64,000 nt of DNA from Jacaranda mimosifolia (Eukaryota; Streptophyta; Magnoliopsida; Lamiales; Bignoniaceae). The translations under genes were made by a program, and so were the position numbers. Numbering within the stretch: position 1 is the first letter of the stretch; each line of letters opens with the position of its first letter. Where the stretch lies: contig CM032128.1 of the NCBI GenBank assembly GCA_018894105.1, positions 25,153,001 through 25,217,000 on the forward strand, given 5' to 3'. Positions 61,006 through 64,000 of this stretch are shown here, piece after piece. Below the pieces are notes generated by a model, which ran no database searches, was not told the DNA's origin, and was given only the letters and a program-made list of their open reading frames with translations.

Positions 61006-61786
61006 TGATATAGGGTAGCCCAATATGCCCAGCAGGCCTAGCCCAATAACGCTTGACCGAAGCAAAGATATGATACGAGACAACCTAATTAGCTATCAGG
61101 ACCAATTGGCTGTGGGCCGACCATGTAATCAACCAGGTCCGACCTCAATGGGCTCTATCTACTAGCGCGAGTATCAACATTCGCTCATATCGACCAGAGT
61201 ATGGTCGACCGTGATCAAGGAAGCTCTTTTCAGCGCTCAGTTGAGGAGACATTCGAATAAGACAGAGCGCCATCATGTCGACTATAGTCTATACGGATGT
61301 CTCGCAAGCAAATGTTAATCTCAATCCGAGAGGTTGATATTGAATGCTCTGACAAGCGGCATTCCTCCGCATTAATGGCACATGCCACCACCAGTACCAT
61401 CTTTTCAGCCGCACCAGGCTAGTGCATACCTCCAATGTACCACCTTGTCCTAAGTAGTTGGAAGCAGCGCCACCTGAAATAATATGCAAGTTGGACAAGA
61501 CTCAAAGGTCCTCAAGCAAGGACAAAGACCCTTTCTATGAAATAAAGGCATTATAGACATATTAATCATACCAAGAAGGCTATAAATACCCCATTGCTAG
61601 CCTTCAACAAGGTATGCTCATTTATCACTCAAAGCCCTCACTCCACTGCTCTTCATTCTAGTCGATAATATATTGACTTGAGCTTCGGAGTGCCTTAACC
61701 GAGGGTCATTGGCAAGTCTGACGTTTGCTATTCGTTGTAGGACTCGACACTCCCAATACCTTCCCAAACTATTTACGCACTCATCA
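61006..61786 (+). repeat. 3' LTR of gypsy 2
   Basis: Partner of 40817-41670. Starts TGATATAGGGTAGCCC, carries TATAAATA at 61581-61588, and ends ACTCATCA. It lacks about 70 bp present in the 5' copy. Confidence 0.88.
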
Positions 61787-62421
61787 GCTTGTTTGAATTT
61801 ATTGTTCACTTTATTTATTTATTTATTTATTTTATTTATTTTAGGTATGTTAAATGATGGAAGGGTTTTTTTTTAATTTTAATGCTGTAATTTTCTTTTC
61901 AACAATAAATAAAGTATATCATTTAGCTTTTATTGCTATTAAATTTGTGAACTTTTATATCTTTTTGGTTTGTTACTTAGTTTAAGTAATCAATTCATTT
62001 ATTTTTAATTTATCTTGTTATTCATTTACTCTTATAATTTTACAAGATGATATATATTAATTGCTCTTACTATTTTTTTAATTTTGTTTCATTTTATTAG
62101 TTATATTTTTCTCTTTATTTATTGATAATTTTTTTCATTTGATTTTTATTTTATTTAATTTGTTATACTTTTAGTATCCTTTTACTCATTCTTTGAATCA
62201 AGTTGTTAATTTATTTGTTAAGTTTTTCAATTTATTTTTAAACTCTCTCTCTCTCTCTCTCTCTTTTGTTCATCTAAGATTATAATTTTTTAGAATGATA
62301 TCTATTCTTTGGTTTTTAATATTTTTAAATTTTATTTTACTTTTTGAATATTTATAATTTTAAAAGTATGTCATTTATTTTTTATTTTTTATTCATATAT
62401 ATGTAATTATGTATGTCTAAG
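61787..62421. other. AT-rich intergenic DNA with microsatellites
   Basis: Contains an (ATTT)n tract at about 61809-61844 and a (CT)n tract near 62245-62264. No gene is recognised. If gypsy 1 continued to the right of the gypsy 2 insertion it should appear here, but no gag or LTR sequence is visible. Confidence 0.6.
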
Positions 62422-62887
62422 TAGGGGTGTAAGATGAGTCGAGCCGGTTCATGAGCCCAGTGAGCTGGCTCGATTATAGTTCGACTCGAGCTCAACTTTA
62501 ATTGTTCAAAAACTCATGAGCTTTTTTCTATTTTTAAATATTTTTTATATATATTAATTAAATAATATATATTAATAATTTACTTTGTCTAATTTTAAAT
62601 ATTTATTATATACTATTAAATAATTATAATATATTAATAATTTTATATTTTATTAATAATTATAATATATTATAATTTAAATAATTATTATAATATATTA
62701 TAATTTAATATATATTATATTAATAATTATAATTTAAATTATTTTATTAATTTAACATTTGATTAATTACTATTAAATAAATATTTATTAATAATTTAAT
62801 ATTTAATTTGATTTTAAAAAAATTTAGTGAGCTGAGCTCGAGCTCGAGCCTGCGATTTTTGCCAAGCTCGACTCATTTACACCCCTA
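62422..62887. mobile_element. hAT-type MITE, 466 bp
   Basis: The ends TAGGGGTGTAA and TTACACCCCTA are a perfect 11-bp inverted repeat. The target duplication tgtctaag is perfect at 62414-62421 and 62888-62895. Subterminal GAGCTCGAGCTCGAG and TCGAGCCGG words are shared with the MITE at 1062-1418. The centre is almost pure A/T. Confidence 0.9.
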
Positions 62888-62895
62888 TGTCTAAG

Positions 62896-64000
62896 TATGT
62901 ATAATTCGAACTTATTTTTAAAATTTTTATATATTACTTCATCAATTTATATATATATTCTTATATATTTTTTTGATCTATTTAAAAAAAATCATAAGAT
63001 TGTTATTTCAATAAAAAATACACCCATCAAGTTTTTAAATTTATAACATTGGTCATTATTTAATCCACCAAAATATGTATCCAATTTTATTTTTTATTTT
63101 TTCTTTATTTTGATTGTTTGAAACCTTAGTAACTTTTTTTGTTATTCACTTTTTTCTGCCATTTTTGAAATATAATATGAAGATCTAATTATATTTATAC
63201 AAAAAAATTGAGAATGAATATAATAATTTATTTTTTCTATAATTTGTTTTACATTCTAATTTCATCCTCATATCCTGTTATTGATTCCTATTTTAAGATC
63301 AATTTTGAGTTTATAATTATTTTATCAATTTACTATAATTTTAACTTTATATTACTAATTTCTAACTCTTTTCTTCACTTAATTATTCAATAATTAACTT
63401 ATGATTCAAAGTAAGAGGTTTCTATTAACTTATATACTAATATTGATTTCAACTTTGTAATTATTTTATATATTTAGTTTGATTTTTAACATTTTTTTTA
63501 TCTTCACCATCATAGTTTTATCCTAACTTAATTAATTTTTGATCAAAAATTAAAATTAAACAAGACTTTTTTAAATTCTTTCCAGGAAATATATTATTTA
63601 ATTCTTTATATTTTAAATTTTAACTTAATAAATAACATCATCTTTTAAGTCTAAAGTAATCTCAAAGTATTATAATTTTTAGTTTTCTCCAAATAAAGTT
63701 TAAACCATAAATCTTGTGTCCTATATCTTTCTTATATATTTTTATTTTTTAAAGCAATTAGTTTTTGATTGCATAATATTTTCTTCTTTTTAATAAAGTA
63801 TATAATCATATTCATAAACTTTTATGTTTTGGAAGTTTCAAAATTTTTTAATTTCTCATTGAATGATTTTGAAATTTATTTTTCATGACATCATACATAT
63901 GAGATGTCTTTATATGTTCTAAGCTTTTAAATACTAATTTTAAAGCTTTAAATTTAATTTTACTTCACCATTTTGAAAAGTAACATTTAATTTTACTAAT
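62896..64000. other. AT-rich intergenic DNA
   Basis: Very AT-rich, with long T runs. No coding region, RNA gene or delimited repeat could be supported. Confidence 0.6.

Larger units (their letters stand above)
40817..61786 (+). mobile_element. Complete TAT-type Ty3/gypsy element (gypsy 2), host of a nested copia
   Basis: Both LTRs start TGATATrGG and end TCATCA. The flanks gtttg (40812-40816) and gcttg (61787-61791) are a probable 5-bp target duplication with one mismatch. Internal order on plus: PBS-like site, gag (split by the copia element 42815-52989), protease, RT, RNase H, archaeal-type RNase H, integrase, a tandem-repeat zone, an antisense accessory frame on minus, then the 3' LTR. 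Without the copia insert it would be about 10.8 kb. All coding regions are decayed. Confidence 0.85.

Overview
The window is AT-rich nuclear DNA from a flowering plant, most likely a eudicot. Supporting signs are two multi-exon genes with plant-specific orthologues and consistent GT-AG introns, dense MITEs, and nested Ty3/gypsy and Ty1/copia retrotransposons with plant-type primer sites. The species cannot be fixed from the sequence alone.

Layout. 1-6.4 kb: AT-rich intergenic DNA with three small hAT-type MITEs (1062-1418, 2901-3778, 4144-4706), each with TAGGGrTG-like ends and an 8-bp target duplication. 6467-13706 (minus): a ten-exon gene for a Golgi GDP-sugar transporter of the GONST1 type (398 aa model). 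About 14.24-20.85 kb: a decayed Mutator-like element (MULE) with long inverted ends, N- and C-terminal remnants of a mudrA transposase, and the space between and behind them filled by four different tandem arrays punctuated by GTACT/ATACT. One array is interrupted by an LTR-retrotransposon end. 22492-27273 (minus): a six-exon gene for the chloroplast Holliday-junction resolvase MOC1 (296 aa model). 28338-28740: a Tourist-like MITE. 29.0-33.8 kb: three related Helitron-like copies, two of them in inverted orientation, one split by a 920-bp MULE-type MITE with a perfect 9-bp target duplication.

33.8-61.8 kb is a retrotransposon nest. A 5'-truncated TAT-type gypsy element (minus, 33822 to about 40816) lies beside a full TAT-type gypsy element (plus, 40817-61786), and the latter has a 10.2-kb Ty1/copia element (minus, 42815-52989) inserted in its gag. 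Both gypsy elements carry, between pol and the 3' LTR, an antisense reading frame of the 'putative gypsy-type transposon' (Transposase_28) kind, each preceded by a TATAAATA box facing into it. All retrotransposon coding regions are broken by stops, frameshifts and catalytic substitutions. 61.8-64 kb: AT-rich DNA with microsatellites and a fourth hAT-type MITE (62422-62887).

The two host genes are unrelated in function (Golgi nucleotide-sugar import for glycosylation; resolution of recombination intermediates in plastid DNA). They are in the same orientation and are separated by the MULE. No tRNA, rRNA or CRISPR array was recognised.
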